A stretch of DNA of 64,000 bases from CAZQFV01 sp964613665 (GCA_964613665.1 CAZTIG010000006.1:1-64000), one strand, 5' to 3'. Counted from the stretch's first letter, positions 42,058-50,957 are shown. Numbers and translations are program-made. The notes: generated from the letters alone by a model not told the origin.

Positions 42058-43215
42058 TTGCGCATCTCTGTGGTCGGGCCGACCTTCCCCTATCGCGGCG
42101 GCATCGCGCACTACACGACCCTGCTCGTCCGGCACCTCCGCGAGCAGAACCACGAGGTCTACCTGCACTCCTACAGCCGCCAGTACCCCCGCCTTCTCTT
42201 CCCCGGCAACACCGGCCCCGATCCCAGCCGGCGCGCCCTGGCGGAGCAGTGCGAGTACACTCTGGCCCCCCTCCAGCCCTGGACGTGGTGGCGCACCTTT
42301 TCTCGCATCCGCCGGCTGCAGCCGGACCTGCTCATCCTGCAGTGGTGGACGCCGTTCTGGACGCCGGTGCTCTTTGCCCTGACGGCCTGGGTGCGCCGCT
42401 GGACCAAGACGCCGATCCTGTTCCTCTGTCACCACATCATCGCCCCCGATGGCGGCCCCCTGGACTGGTTCCTGGCTCGCTTCATCTTCCGGCGGGCGGA
42501 TGGGTTCATCGTCCTCTCGGAGGAGGACTTTGCCCTGCTGCGCCGGGCGGTGCCCCAGGCCTATATCCGCGGCACGACCCTGCCGGCCCTGGACGTCTTT
42601 AACGGGGACCGCGTCGATCCCCCGGCGGCGCGCTCCCACCTGGGGCTGCCGCCGGACGTCGGCGTGCTCCTCTTTTTCGGGTTCGTCCGCCGCTACAAGG
42701 GACTGCGCTACCTGCTGCAGGCCCTGCCGCAGGTGCTCGCCCACCTCCCGGTGCGCCTGCTCGTGGTGGGCGAGTTCTGGGAGGACGAGCAGGTCTACTA
42801 CGACCTGATCGAGCGCCTGGGACTGCAGGAGACGGTCGTGCTGGTCAATCGCTACGTGCCCAACGAGGAGCTCGGCCCCTACTTCTCCGCCGCCGACGTC
42901 GTCGTCCTCCCCTACCTGGAGGCCAGCCAGAGCGGGGTGGTGCAGCTGGCCTTTGCCTTCGAACGGCCGGTGATCACCACCCACGTGGGCGGCCTGGCCG
43001 AGACGGTTGCGCACGAGGAAACGGGCCTGATCGTGCCCCCGGCCGACAGCCAGGCGCTGGCCGCAGCGATCCTCCGCTACTTCCGGGAAGGGCTGGGCCC
43101 CGGCTTTCGGCAGCGCATCCGGGAGATCCGCGGCAGCTTCGCCTGGGAGCAGTTGGCCCGGCTGATCGAGCAGATGCATGCCGAGATGCGCAGGCGGAGC
43201 GCTCGATGCGAGTAG
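42058..43215 (+). CDS. Glycosyltransferase family 4
   Basis: 385 aa, GT-B fold. N-terminal VVGPTFPYRGGIAHYTTLL is the usual acceptor-domain start; the C-terminal half has FFGFVRRYKGLRYLLQAL, YFSAADVVVLPYLEASQSG and PVITTHVGGLAETV, the donor-binding Glu region of GT4. The start is TTG 42058 with GGAGGAG upstream; I found no better ATG. First of four overlapping genes likely building a surface polysaccharide. Donor and acceptor are unknown. Confidence 0.88.
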   Translation: MRISVVGPTFPYRGGIAHYTTLLVRHLREQNHEVYLHSYSRQYPRLLFPGNTGPDPSRRALAEQCEYTLAPLQPWTWWRTFSRIRRLQPDLLILQWWTPFWTPVLFALTAWVRRWTKTPILFLCHHIIAPDGGPLDWFLARFIFRRADGFIVLSEEDFALLRRAVPQAYIRGTTLPALDVFNGDRVDPPAARSHLGLPPDVGVLLFFGFVRRYKGLRYLLQALPQVLAHLPVRLLVVGEFWEDEQVYYDLIERLGLQETVVLVNRYVPNEELGPYFSAADVVVLPYLEASQSGVVQLAFAFERPVITTHVGGLAETVAHEETGLIVPPADSQALAAAILRYFREGLGPGFRQRIREIRGSFAWEQLARLIEQMHAEMRRRSARCE

Positions 43216-44453
43216 CCTTCCTTTCGACCTCGAGCCTGGCCTATCCCTCGGCCTTGGGGCGGTGGTTCCCCCTGGCCAAGGAGATGGCCCGCCTGGGGCA
43301 CGCCGTGCACTTTGTCGCCCTGCACCACGACTATCGCGCGGCCATGCGCGCCCCGCGGGAATGGGCCGGGGTGCAAGTCCACTACGTAGGACCCATGCAC
43401 GTCCGTGGGTGGGGCGACCAGCGCCGGCCGCTGGCCCCACTCCCCCTGCTGAAGGTGGCGCTCCTCTCCACCGGGGCGCTGCTGCGGCGGGCGCTGGCCC
43501 TGGAGGTGGACGCCTACACCGTCTGCAAACCCCAGCCGATGAACGGCCTGGCCGGTTTTGTGGCAGCGCGGGTCAGGAGGCGGCCCCTGTACCTGGATTG
43601 CGACGACCTCGAGGCCCAGGCCAACCGCTTCACCGGGCGGGGACAGCGGGCGGTGGTGCGCTGGTTCGAGGATGCGCTGCCCCGCCGCGCTGCCGCCGTC
43701 AGCGTGAACACGCGCTTCCTGGAGGAGCGCGTGCGCGGCCTGGGCGTGCCCGCGGCCCGCATCGTCTACGTCCCCAACGGGGTGGAGCGCTCGCGCTTCG
43801 CCATGCTCGACCGGGAGGGCAGCCGGCGGCTGCGGCGGTCCCTGGGGCTGTCGCGGGCCAGGACGGTCCTCTACCTGGGGACCCTCAGCCTGGCCTCCCA
43901 TCCGCTGGACCTGCTCCTGGAGGCCCTGGCTCACCTGGTCCGCAGGGTGCCGGAGGCCCACCTGGTGCTGGTGGGGGGCGGGGAAGACCGGCCGGCACTG
44001 CAGCAGCGCCTGACTCGGCTGGGCCTCGCCGGGCAGGCCACCTTCGCCGGGGCCGTCCCGGCAGAGGAGGTCCCTCGCCATATCCTGCTGGGGGACGTTT
44101 CCGTGGACCCGGTCCACGACGACTCCGTGGCGCGGGCCCGTTCCCCGCTCAAGATCTTCGAGAGCATGGCCTGCGGCGTCCCGGTCGTGGCCGGCGACGT
44201 CGGGGACCGCCACGAGATCCTGGGGCAGGGGCGCGCCGGCCTGCTGGTCGCCCCCGGGGACGCCCGAGCTCTGGCCGACGGCCTGGCCGAGGTGTTGCTG
44301 GACCCGGTGCGGCGGGCGCGCATGGGTCAGGCCGGCCAGGAACTGGTCGAGGCGTACATGTGGGACCGGCAGGTGGAGCGCTTCCTCGGCCTCTACGAGT
44401 TGGGCCGGCGCACCGACGAGGGGCGGTTCCCTGGTAAGGTGGTATCGGAATGA
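43206..44453 (+). CDS. Glycosyltransferase family 4
   Basis: 415 aa, second GT-B enzyme of the operon. Key regions: VAFLSTSSLAYPSALGRW, YLDCDDLEAQANRF, VVYVPNGVERSRF-type donor-domain entry (IVYVPNGVERSRF), VLVGGGEDRPALQQ and SPLKIFESMACGVPVVAGDV. It overlaps the preceding gene by 10 bases and the next by 4 (ATGA). Specificity cannot be deduced. Confidence 0.88.
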   Translation: MRVAFLSTSSLAYPSALGRWFPLAKEMARLGHAVHFVALHHDYRAAMRAPREWAGVQVHYVGPMHVRGWGDQRRPLAPLPLLKVALLSTGALLRRALALEVDAYTVCKPQPMNGLAGFVAARVRRRPLYLDCDDLEAQANRFTGRGQRAVVRWFEDALPRRAAAVSVNTRFLEERVRGLGVPAARIVYVPNGVERSRFAMLDREGSRRLRRSLGLSRARTVLYLGTLSLASHPLDLLLEALAHLVRRVPEAHLVLVGGGEDRPALQQRLTRLGLAGQATFAGAVPAEEVPRHILLGDVSVDPVHDDSVARARSPLKIFESMACGVPVVAGDVGDRHEILGQGRAGLLVAPGDARALADGLAEVLLDPVRRARMGQAGQELVEAYMWDRQVERFLGLYELGRRTDEGRFPGKVVSE

Positions 44454-45406
44454 CCGTACAGCAGGTGTGGCAGCGGGCGCGGCAGGTGTGGGGGCAGCTC
44501 CAGCAGCGGGTGGGGCCGCTGCGCTGGCGCATCCTCCTCACCGTGCTGCTCCTGGGCCCGGCAGTGGCGGTCATCGCCTACCAGACATACCAGAACTGGG
44601 ACCTCCTACGCCAGCACACCTGGCAGTTCCGCCCGTTGTACTGGGGCGGAGCGCTGCTGGGCTGCACGGTGGCCCTGTTCGCCCTGCTGTGGGCCTGGAA
44701 CCGCATCATCGTGCACATGGGCGAGTTCCCCTATTTCTGGGCCAACGCGCGCATCTACTTCCTCTCCAACCTCAGCAAGCGCGTCCCCGGCGCGTTCTGG
44801 TACGTGCTCGGGCGGGTCCACTTCTATCGGGAGCGCGGGGTGCGCGGCTCGGTCACCGTGGTCGGCAGCGTCCTGGAGTACGTGTTCCTGGCGGCCACGG
44901 GCTTGCTCACCTACTTCCTGGTCCTGCCCTTTTCCCGACTGCGCTCGCCCCTGCACCTGACCGTCGCCGCCATCGTGCTCCCGGTGACCGTGGTGCTGCT
45001 GCAGCCGCCCGTGTTCAACCGCGTGGTGCGCTATCTCCTGCGCCGCGCCGGCCGCGACGTCCAGGTAGAGATCACCTACCGGCGGCTCCTCCCGTTGCTC
45101 CCGGCCTACCTGGTGGGGTGGGTCGCAGCCGGGGCCGGCCTCTACCTGATGATCCTCTCCTTCTGCCCGCTGGACCTGGCCCTCCTGCCGGACATCCTGG
45201 GGATCTGGGCCATCTCCGGCACCCTGAGCCTGCTCCTATCCTCCGTGCTGCTGGGGTCGGGGGTCCGGGAGATCGCCCTGAGCTTCCTGCTCAGCCTGTA
45301 CATGCCCCAGCCGATCGCCGTGCTGGTGGCCGTCGCCTTCTGGTTCGTCGTGACCGCGGCCGACGTCCTCTGGGCGGGGGTCTTTGCCCTGGTGAGAGGA
45401 AAGTAG
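44450..45406 (+). CDS. LPG-synthase-TM-type (UPF0104) membrane protein, possible flippase
   Basis: 318 aa with about eight membrane segments. It resembles the transmembrane part of lysyl-phosphatidylglycerol synthases: IYFLSNLSKRVPGAFWYVLGR is the conserved cytoplasmic loop, and LLLSSVLLGSGVREIALSFLL the later motif. Stand-alone members commonly sit in glycan clusters and are suspected flippases. The start overlaps the previous stop (ATGA), and its stop overlaps the next gene by one base. Confidence 0.82.
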   Translation: MTVQQVWQRARQVWGQLQQRVGPLRWRILLTVLLLGPAVAVIAYQTYQNWDLLRQHTWQFRPLYWGGALLGCTVALFALLWAWNRIIVHMGEFPYFWANARIYFLSNLSKRVPGAFWYVLGRVHFYRERGVRGSVTVVGSVLEYVFLAATGLLTYFLVLPFSRLRSPLHLTVAAIVLPVTVVLLQPPVFNRVVRYLLRRAGRDVQVEITYRRLLPLLPAYLVGWVAAGAGLYLMILSFCPLDLALLPDILGIWAISGTLSLLLSSVLLGSGVREIALSFLLSLYMPQPIAVLVAVAFWFVVTAADVLWAGVFALVRGK

Positions 45407-46311
45407 TGGTCTATGTGGTTGTCCTGAGCTGGAACTTTCGGGAGTACACCCTGAACTGCCTGGAATCGGTCGTCCGGATGCGCGGGTGCGACTTTCGCGT
45501 CCTCCTGGTGGACAATGCCTCCACCGACGGCACGGTGCCGGCCGTGCGGGAGCGCTTTCCGCAGGTGCAGGTCCACGTCAACCCGGAGGACCTGGGCTTT
45601 GCTGGGGGCGTGAATGTCGGGCTGCGGATCGCCCTGGAGCAGGGAGCGACGTACGTCCTCCTGGTCAGCAACGACACGGTGCTGGAACCGGACCTACTGG
45701 AGCGGCTGGTGGAGGCAGCGGAGGCCGAGCCCGCGGTCGGCATCCTCTCCCCGCTGATCTACTACCCCGGGCGTGAGCGCGTCTGGTATGCCGGCGCCTA
45801 CCGGCGGCGCTTCTGGCCCGGCATCTCCTGGCTGGGCTACGGCCTGCGCGACCGGCCCCGCTACCACGTCCGGCGGCAGGTGGACTATGTCACCGGCTGC
45901 GTCCTCTTGCTGCGGGCGGCGATGCTGCGCCAGGTGGGTCTGCTCGACACGACCTTCTTCATGTACTACGAGGACCTGGACCTCTGCGAGCGCGCCCGGA
46001 GGGCCGGCTGGCAGCTGCTGCTGGTACCCGCGGCCGTGGTGGACCACATCGGTTCGGTCAGCTACGGGGAGTTCTCGGCCACCAAGTGGTTCCACCTGGC
46101 CCGCTACGCGCCCGAGTTCTACCGGCGCTACTACCGCCGGCCGCGCCTGGCGGTGCTCCTGTACATGGGCTGGGTGTTTATGCGGGAGACCCTGCGCGGC
46201 AACACGCGTGTCCTCTCGCCGCTGTGGCGGGGGTTCTGGGGGGGGTGGGAAGAGGCCTTCCGGCGAAGGCGCCGCCGGGAAGGCCCGCCGCCCGCAGGGC
46301 CTGCCTCCTGA
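45406..46311 (+). CDS. Glycosyltransferase family 2
   Basis: 301 aa, GT-A fold. VVVLSWNFREYTLNCLESVV, LLVDNASTDGTV, LGFAGGVNVGLRIAL, VSNDTVLEPD (metal-binding Asp region) and YYEDLDLCERARRAGW are the rhamnosyltransferase-like GT2 motifs. The start is GTG 45406, overlapping the flippase TAG by one base, with GAGAGGAAA upstream. Rhamnosyl or deoxysugar transfer is plausible, given the nearby dideoxyhexose genes. The C-terminus is very basic. Confidence 0.9.
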   Translation: MVYVVVLSWNFREYTLNCLESVVRMRGCDFRVLLVDNASTDGTVPAVRERFPQVQVHVNPEDLGFAGGVNVGLRIALEQGATYVLLVSNDTVLEPDLLERLVEAAEAEPAVGILSPLIYYPGRERVWYAGAYRRRFWPGISWLGYGLRDRPRYHVRRQVDYVTGCVLLLRAAMLRQVGLLDTTFFMYYEDLDLCERARRAGWQLLLVPAAVVDHIGSVSYGEFSATKWFHLARYAPEFYRRYYRRPRLAVLLYMGWVFMRETLRGNTRVLSPLWRGFWGGWEEAFRRRRRREGPPPAGPAS

Positions 46312-46354
46312 TCGCGGGCGGGAGCTCGCCGCGCCGCAGCGGCCCGCCGGCCGG

Positions 46355-47674
46355 CTACCATGGCCCCGGCGCCGGCAGGGGAGTGACGACGAAGAGGGCG
46401 CGGTACTCCCGGCTCTGGGAGACCGGGCCGGTCCCTCCCCTTCCTCCCACGACGAACAGCTCCGTGCCGATCCCGGCGAGTGCGGCCCCCGGGGCAAAGC
46501 CGTCCAGCGGCTGGTCGGTCGTCTGCCACGACTCGCCGCGGACGTGGTGCTGCCAGAGCACGGGCGAAGACGTGGTGTCCGGATCGGCCAGGGCATAGAG
46601 GTAGTCGCCGAACAGGATGGTGGCGCGGACGCGGCCCAGCGAAACGCCGATCAGGGGCTGTGGCGAGACGGTGGAGAAGGCGGGGGAGTAGGCCGAGACG
46701 ACGTTGACGGGGCCGTCGGCGTTGACCCCGCCGATGAGCAGGACGTGGTCGTCGACCACGACCGCCCCGGCATGCCCCACAGGGAAGGGCAGCCGGCCGG
46801 CCTCGTCCCAGCGATCCGCCTCGGCGTCGTAGCGCAGGATCTCCTGGCGGTACGCGCTGCCGTCCCACCCGCCAAAGAGGTAGATCTTGCCCTCGAAGGA
46901 GGCCAGGGCGTAGGCACTGAGCGCCCGGGGCAGCGCCGCGGCGGCGACCCACTGGTTGCGCTCGATCAGGTAGACCTCCGTGACCGCGGTGGGCCGGCCC
47001 TCGGCGACGCAGCCGCCGGGGATGTAGATGTGCCCGCCCAGGACGGCCGCCTGGGCCTCGCCCACCGCCGTCGGCTTGGGCGCCAGGGATGTCCAGGCGT
47101 TGCCAACGGAATCGAACCTCTCCGTGGCGGCGGTGGCCCCGTCGGGGCCATACCCGCCGATGGCGTAGAGCGAGCCCTGGAAGGCGACCAGGGCCAGGTC
47201 GCTGCGCGGCGTGGGCATGTCGGCCAGCATCGACCAGCGCTGCCCGGCGGGCGACGTGCCGGTGGAGGGAGAGGACTGCGCCGGCGTGGGCCGGACGCCG
47301 TCGAACACGCCGCTCAGGTTGAGCAGGACGGCCAGTGCCACGACGGCCAGGCCGGCCAGGACCACCCCCAGGGACCACAGCAGGGCCGACCGCGCTCGGC
47401 GCGGGGGCGATTCCGCGGCCGCTTCCTTCTCCTGCTCCTCCACCGCCGCGGGTGGGGAGGTCTCCAGGGTGACCCAACCCTGCCGTACGGCGTGGAGCGT
47501 GGCCTCGGTGCGGGAGGCCACCCCCAGCTTGGTGAAGATGTTGCGCAGGTGGACCTTGACCGTGTTGGTGCTGATGACGAGCTCGCGGGCAATCTGCTCG
47601 TTGGTTGCCCCGGTGGCCACCAGGCGCAGGACCTCTTTCTCGCGCCCGCTGAGGGCCTCGCCCATCTCAGGCAT
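46355..47674 (-). CDS. LuxR-type HTH - TM - kelch-repeat protein
   Basis: 439 aa. Residues ~5-68 are a LuxR/GerE HTH (LSGREKEVLRLVATGATNEQ, IARELVISTNTVKVHLRNIF). A charged linker and one membrane segment (~97-120) lead to an external domain of five or six kelch repeats (LYAIGGYGPDG, IYIPGGC, IYLFGGWDGSAYR, VLLIGGVNADG, LFVVGGRGG). This is a one-protein membrane sensor-regulator architecture. ATG 47674 has AGGAG about 9 bases upstream; GTG 47710 would add 12 residues. Target genes unknown. It faces the glycosyltransferase operon tail to tail. Confidence 0.85.
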   Translation of the reverse strand: MPEMGEALSGREKEVLRLVATGATNEQIARELVISTNTVKVHLRNIFTKLGVASRTEATLHAVRQGWVTLETSPPAAVEEQEKEAAAESPPRRARSALLWSLGVVLAGLAVVALAVLLNLSGVFDGVRPTPAQSSPSTGTSPAGQRWSMLADMPTPRSDLALVAFQGSLYAIGGYGPDGATAATERFDSVGNAWTSLAPKPTAVGEAQAAVLGGHIYIPGGCVAEGRPTAVTEVYLIERNQWVAAAALPRALSAYALASFEGKIYLFGGWDGSAYRQEILRYDAEADRWDEAGRLPFPVGHAGAVVVDDHVLLIGGVNADGPVNVVSAYSPAFSTVSPQPLIGVSLGRVRATILFGDYLYALADPDTTSSPVLWQHHVRGESWQTTDQPLDGFAPGAALAGIGTELFVVGGRGGTGPVSQSREYRALFVVTPLPAPGPW

Positions 47675-47826
47675 CGCCACAGCTCCTGCGGCGGGGCCGG
47701 CCCGGCGCACGCCTTGGACCTATCTTCCGCTCAGAGGTACGCTGCCTCACCAGGGAACTCCTCACGCGCGCTGTCGACTGCTGCGCCCGGGCAGGATGGG
47801 CCGCACCCGCCTCCGGCCCCTGGCGC

Positions 47827-48621
47827 TCAGTCGCGATGTTGGACCGCTGCCGGCCGTCCCCACAGCCGCGCCAGCACGGGGCCCACGGCGAGCGGGTCCC
47901 CGCTGGTGTAGAAGGCTTCCCGGCCGGGCCGGTCGTTGCGGCTGGCCAGGCCCAGCTCCTCCAGCCGGCGCTGCGCCTGCCGGGCCACGGCCGGACCGGT
48001 GTCGATGACCGTGACGTGCGGGCCCAGCACCCGCTCGATGGCCGGCCGCAGGAAGGCATAGTGCGTCGAGCCCAGGACCAGGGTGTCCACACCGGCATCC
48101 CGGAGCGGGGCCAGTAGCTGCCCCAGCCAGGCCACGGTGGCGGGCGTGTCCACCTCGCCGGCCTCGACCCGCTCAACCAGTCCCACACCGGGCAGGGAGA
48201 CGACTTCCACTCCCTGGGCAAAGCGCCGCAGGAGCGAGGCGAAGCGCTCGCCGTGCAGGGTGACGGTGGTGGCCAGGACACCAATGCGCCCGCTGCGGGT
48301 GGCAGCAGCCGCGGGCTTGACGGCCGGCTCCATGCCAACGATGGGCAGGTCGGGCCAGCGCGCCCGCAGCGCGTCCAGGGCGGCGATGGAGGCGGTGTTG
48401 CAGGCCACCACCAGCAGCTTGGCCCCCTCGTCGCGCAGGAAGCCGGCGATGTGCAGGACGCGCTGGCGTACGAACTCCTCCGCCCGAGAGCCATAGGGGC
48501 AGTGGGCGCTGTCGGAAAAGTAGAGCAGGTCCTCGGCGGGCAGCAGGCGGCGGACCTCCCGCATCACCGAGAGGCCACCCAGGCCGGAATCGAACAAGCC
48601 AAGCGGGCCCGCATGCGGCAT
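47827..48621 (-). CDS. murI: Glutamate racemase MurI with Ser at the second catalytic Cys
   Basis: Supplies D-glutamate for peptidoglycan. 264 aa with LFDSGLGGLSV, YFSDSAHCPYG and the first catalytic cysteine in VACNTAS (C74). The second site, normally LGCTHYP, reads LGSTHYAF: Ser185 (TCG codon) replaces Cys, a change of two bases from either Cys codon, so a single read error cannot explain it. H187 remains. The enzyme may be weak, altered in stereochemistry, or repurposed. It lies 9 bases after murA on the same strand. Confidence 0.88.
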   Translation of the reverse strand: MPHAGPLGLFDSGLGGLSVMREVRRLLPAEDLLYFSDSAHCPYGSRAEEFVRQRVLHIAGFLRDEGAKLLVVACNTASIAALDALRARWPDLPIVGMEPAVKPAAAATRSGRIGVLATTVTLHGERFASLLRRFAQGVEVVSLPGVGLVERVEAGEVDTPATVAWLGQLLAPLRDAGVDTLVLGSTHYAFLRPAIERVLGPHVTVIDTGPAVARQAQRRLEELGLASRNDRPGREAFYTSGDPLAVGPVLARLWGRPAAVQHRD

Positions 48622-48630
48622 GCCTGTCCC

Positions 48631-49938
48631 TCACTCTCTTTCCCGGACGATCTGGGCGCCCAGGACCCGCAGGCGCTCCTCCAGCCGCTCATAGCCCCGG
48701 TCGATCTGCCGGATGTTGCGGATGACGCTGGTACCCTCGGCGCAGAGGGCGGCGATGACCAGGGCCATGCCGGCGCGGATGTCGGGACTCTGCATCTCCT
48801 CGCCGTGCAGCGCCGCCGGCCCCACGACGACCGCGCGGTGGGGGTCGCAGAGGACGATGCGGGCGCCCATGGCGATGAGCTTGTCCACGAAGTAGAGCCG
48901 GCTCTCGTACATCTTCTCGTGGATGAGGACCGTCCCGCGGGACTGGGTGGCCAGGACGACGGCGATGCTGACCAGGTCGGCCGGGAAGGCCGGCCAGGGA
49001 CCGTCGTCGATCTTCGGTACATTTCCGCCCACGTCGTCCATGACCTGGAGGTTCTGGCCGGCGGGCACATGGATATCGTCGCCACGGACATCCCAGGAGA
49101 CGCCCAGCCGGCCGAAGGCGATCCGGGCCATGCGTTGGTGCTCGGGGGCGGCGTCGCGGATGACGAGCTCGCTGCCCGTCACCGCGGCCAGGGCGACGAA
49201 GCTGCCCACCTCGATGTTGTCGGGGCCGATGGTGTACTCGCCCCCGTGCAGGCGCTCGACCCCGGTGATGCGCAGCTGATTGCTGCCGATCCCCTCGATG
49301 CGTGCCCCCAGGGCGTTGAGAAAGTGGCAGAGGTCCTGGACGTGCGGCTCGCCGGCGGCGTTGCGCAGGACCGTGTGCCCGGGGGCCAGGACCGCGGCCA
49401 TGATGGCGTTCTCCGTGCCGGTGACGCTGGCCTCGTCCATGAAGATGTCGCTGCCCCGGAGCCCCTGGGGCGCGGACAGGGTGTAGCGGCGGTGGTTCGC
49501 CGTAGAGGAAGCGCCCAGCGCGTGCAGCGCCAGCAAGTGGGTGTCCACCCGGCGGCGGCCGATGACGTCGCCGCCCGGCGGCGGCAGGGCCACCTGGCCG
49601 CAGCGGGCCAGCAGCGGGCCGGCCAGGAGGATGGAGGCACGGATCTGCTTGCAGATCTCGGCGTCCAGGTCCACCTTGCGCAGGTCGCGGGTGGTCAGAG
49701 CCCAGTCGCGGTCGCCGAGCTGCTCGATCGAGACGCCCAGGTCGTCGAGCAGGCAGAACATCGCCTGGACGTCCTGGATGCGCGGGATGTTGTGCAGCAC
49801 GACCCGCTCGTCGGTCAGCAGCGCGGCGGCCAGGACGGGCAGCGCGGCGTTCTTGTTGCCGGCAGGGCGGATCTCCCCGGCCAAGGGCCGCCCCCCCTGG
49901 ATCACGAACCGTTCCATCGGAGTGCGCATGGTTGCCAT
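48631..49938 (-). CDS. murA: UDP-N-acetylglucosamine 1-carboxyvinyltransferase MurA, Asp variant
   Basis: First committed step of peptidoglycan synthesis: transfers enolpyruvate from PEP to UDP-GlcNAc. 435 aa with AGNKNAALPVLAAALL, the LARCGQVALPPPGG loop and GTENAIMAAVLA. The catalytic loop residue equivalent to E. coli Cys115 is Asp (D124 in GGDVIGRR; codon at 49567-49569). Cys-to-Asp MurA enzymes are known in mycobacteria and chlamydiae, stay active and resist fosfomycin. ATG 49938 has GGGAGG 5 bases upstream. Upstream partner of murI. Confidence 0.94.
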   Translation of the reverse strand: MATMRTPMERFVIQGGRPLAGEIRPAGNKNAALPVLAAALLTDERVVLHNIPRIQDVQAMFCLLDDLGVSIEQLGDRDWALTTRDLRKVDLDAEICKQIRASILLAGPLLARCGQVALPPPGGDVIGRRRVDTHLLALHALGASSTANHRRYTLSAPQGLRGSDIFMDEASVTGTENAIMAAVLAPGHTVLRNAAGEPHVQDLCHFLNALGARIEGIGSNQLRITGVERLHGGEYTIGPDNIEVGSFVALAAVTGSELVIRDAAPEHQRMARIAFGRLGVSWDVRGDDIHVPAGQNLQVMDDVGGNVPKIDDGPWPAFPADLVSIAVVLATQSRGTVLIHEKMYESRLYFVDKLIAMGARIVLCDPHRAVVVGPAALHGEEMQSPDIRAGMALVIAALCAEGTSVIRNIRQIDRGYERLEERLRVLGAQIVRERE

Positions 49939-50091
49939 CGGAACCTCCCGGAGAATGGCTCCCGGTTGCCAGGGAGCGAGCCATCATTCGCTCCGAGTAT
50001 AGCGCGCACCGGGAAGCCCAACCGGGCGGATCGCACACGACCGGCCCACGGACAGCCAACACGCACACGGCTATCCGGCCGGCCCAGTGGC

Positions 50092-50784
50092 TCAACGCGT
50101 GGCCATCTCCTTCAGGGCATCCACATCCAGGAGCAGGATATGCCCGCGGTCCACCCCAATCAGGCCCTGCTGGCGGAAATCGTTGAGCACCTTGGTCACC
50201 GTCTCGCGGTACGTGCCGACCATCTCGGCCAGCTGCTGATGGGTATAGCGGCCCTGGAGCGCGAGGGCCCCCGGCTGTGACGCTGTCGGCGCGTGGGCCA
50301 GTTCCAGCAGCAGGGCCGCCAGCCGTTCCGGGACGTTCTTGAAAGCAAAGGACTCTAGCTTGCGCTCCGTGTCGGACAGCCGCCGGCTGACCATCTCCAG
50401 CAGCCGGCGGGCCACGCGGGCGTCGGCCAGGAAGAGGTCCTGGATGTCGCGGCGGTTGAGTGTGTAGATGACACAGTCGGCCAGCGCCTCGGCGAAGCTG
50501 TCCTGCATACCCTGGCCGAGCAGGGCCATCTCGCCGAAGATGGCGCCGGGCTCGACGATGGCCGTGGTCAGGGCCTTGCCCTCCGGGGAGAGCCGGTAGA
50601 GGCGGACCTGTCCTTCCTTCAGCAGGAACAGGACCTCGCCGCGGTCCTCCGGCGAGTAGATCAGGCCGCCGGCCTTGACTGTCATGCGGGGCATCCTCTG
50701 TTCCAGCGCGGCCAACTCCGCGCTGCTGAGGTCCTGGAACAGCTCGGTTGCCCGCAGGCGGCGGGCGTTCTCGGCGCGAGCCAT
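50092..50784 (-). CDS. CRP/FNR-family transcriptional regulator
   Basis: 230 aa. Residues ~10-125 are the cyclic-nucleotide-binding beta roll (FLLKEGQVRLYRLSPEGKAL, GAIFGEMALLGQGMQDSFAEAL), and residues ~150-225 the Crp-type winged helix (YTHQQLAEMVGTYRETVTKV). There are no FNR-like N-terminal cysteines. The arginine that contacts cAMP in CRP is replaced (QDSFAEA), so the ligand is unknown. ATG 50784 has GGAGGAGA upstream. Divergent from the ROK gene. Confidence 0.9.
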   Translation of the reverse strand: MARAENARRLRATELFQDLSSAELAALEQRMPRMTVKAGGLIYSPEDRGEVLFLLKEGQVRLYRLSPEGKALTTAIVEPGAIFGEMALLGQGMQDSFAEALADCVIYTLNRRDIQDLFLADARVARRLLEMVSRRLSDTERKLESFAFKNVPERLAALLLELAHAPTASQPGALALQGRYTHQQLAEMVGTYRETVTKVLNDFRQQGLIGVDRGHILLLDVDALKEMATR

Positions 50785-50824
50785 CGGCTGCTCTCCTCCG
50801 ACTCGACGACGTCGTCGGCCCGCC

Positions 50825-50853
50825 ATTATAGCCTGCCTTGCGGCAAATTGCAA
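50825..50853 (-). promoter_or_regulatory. Promoter of the CRP-like gene
   Basis: On the minus strand TTGCAA (50848-50853) and exact TATAAT (50825-50830) with a 17-base spacer. Confidence 0.7.
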
Positions 50854-50869
50854 ACAAGGCGCGGCCCGG

Positions 50870-50898
50870 TTGCGCAGCGGCAGGCGCTGTAGTACAAT
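50870..50898 (+). promoter_or_regulatory. Promoter of the ROK gene
   Basis: TTGCGC (50870-50875) and TACAAT (50893-50898) with a 17-base spacer. The -10 box is inside the 14-mer operator candidate 50887-50900. Confidence 0.65.
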
Positions 50899-50900
50899 GC
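50887..50900 (+). promoter_or_regulatory. Putative BlaI-type operator, copy 3 (ROK gene)
   Basis: CTGTAGTACAATGC, identical to the sites at rimO (86-99), blaI-like (2029-2042) and glcF-like (55820-55833). It overlaps the -10 box. Confidence 0.5.
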
Positions 50901-50957
50901 GGGTGGCACGGCGGCGACGGCAGCTCGGGCGACCCGATCAGGAACAAGGAGGCGGGA

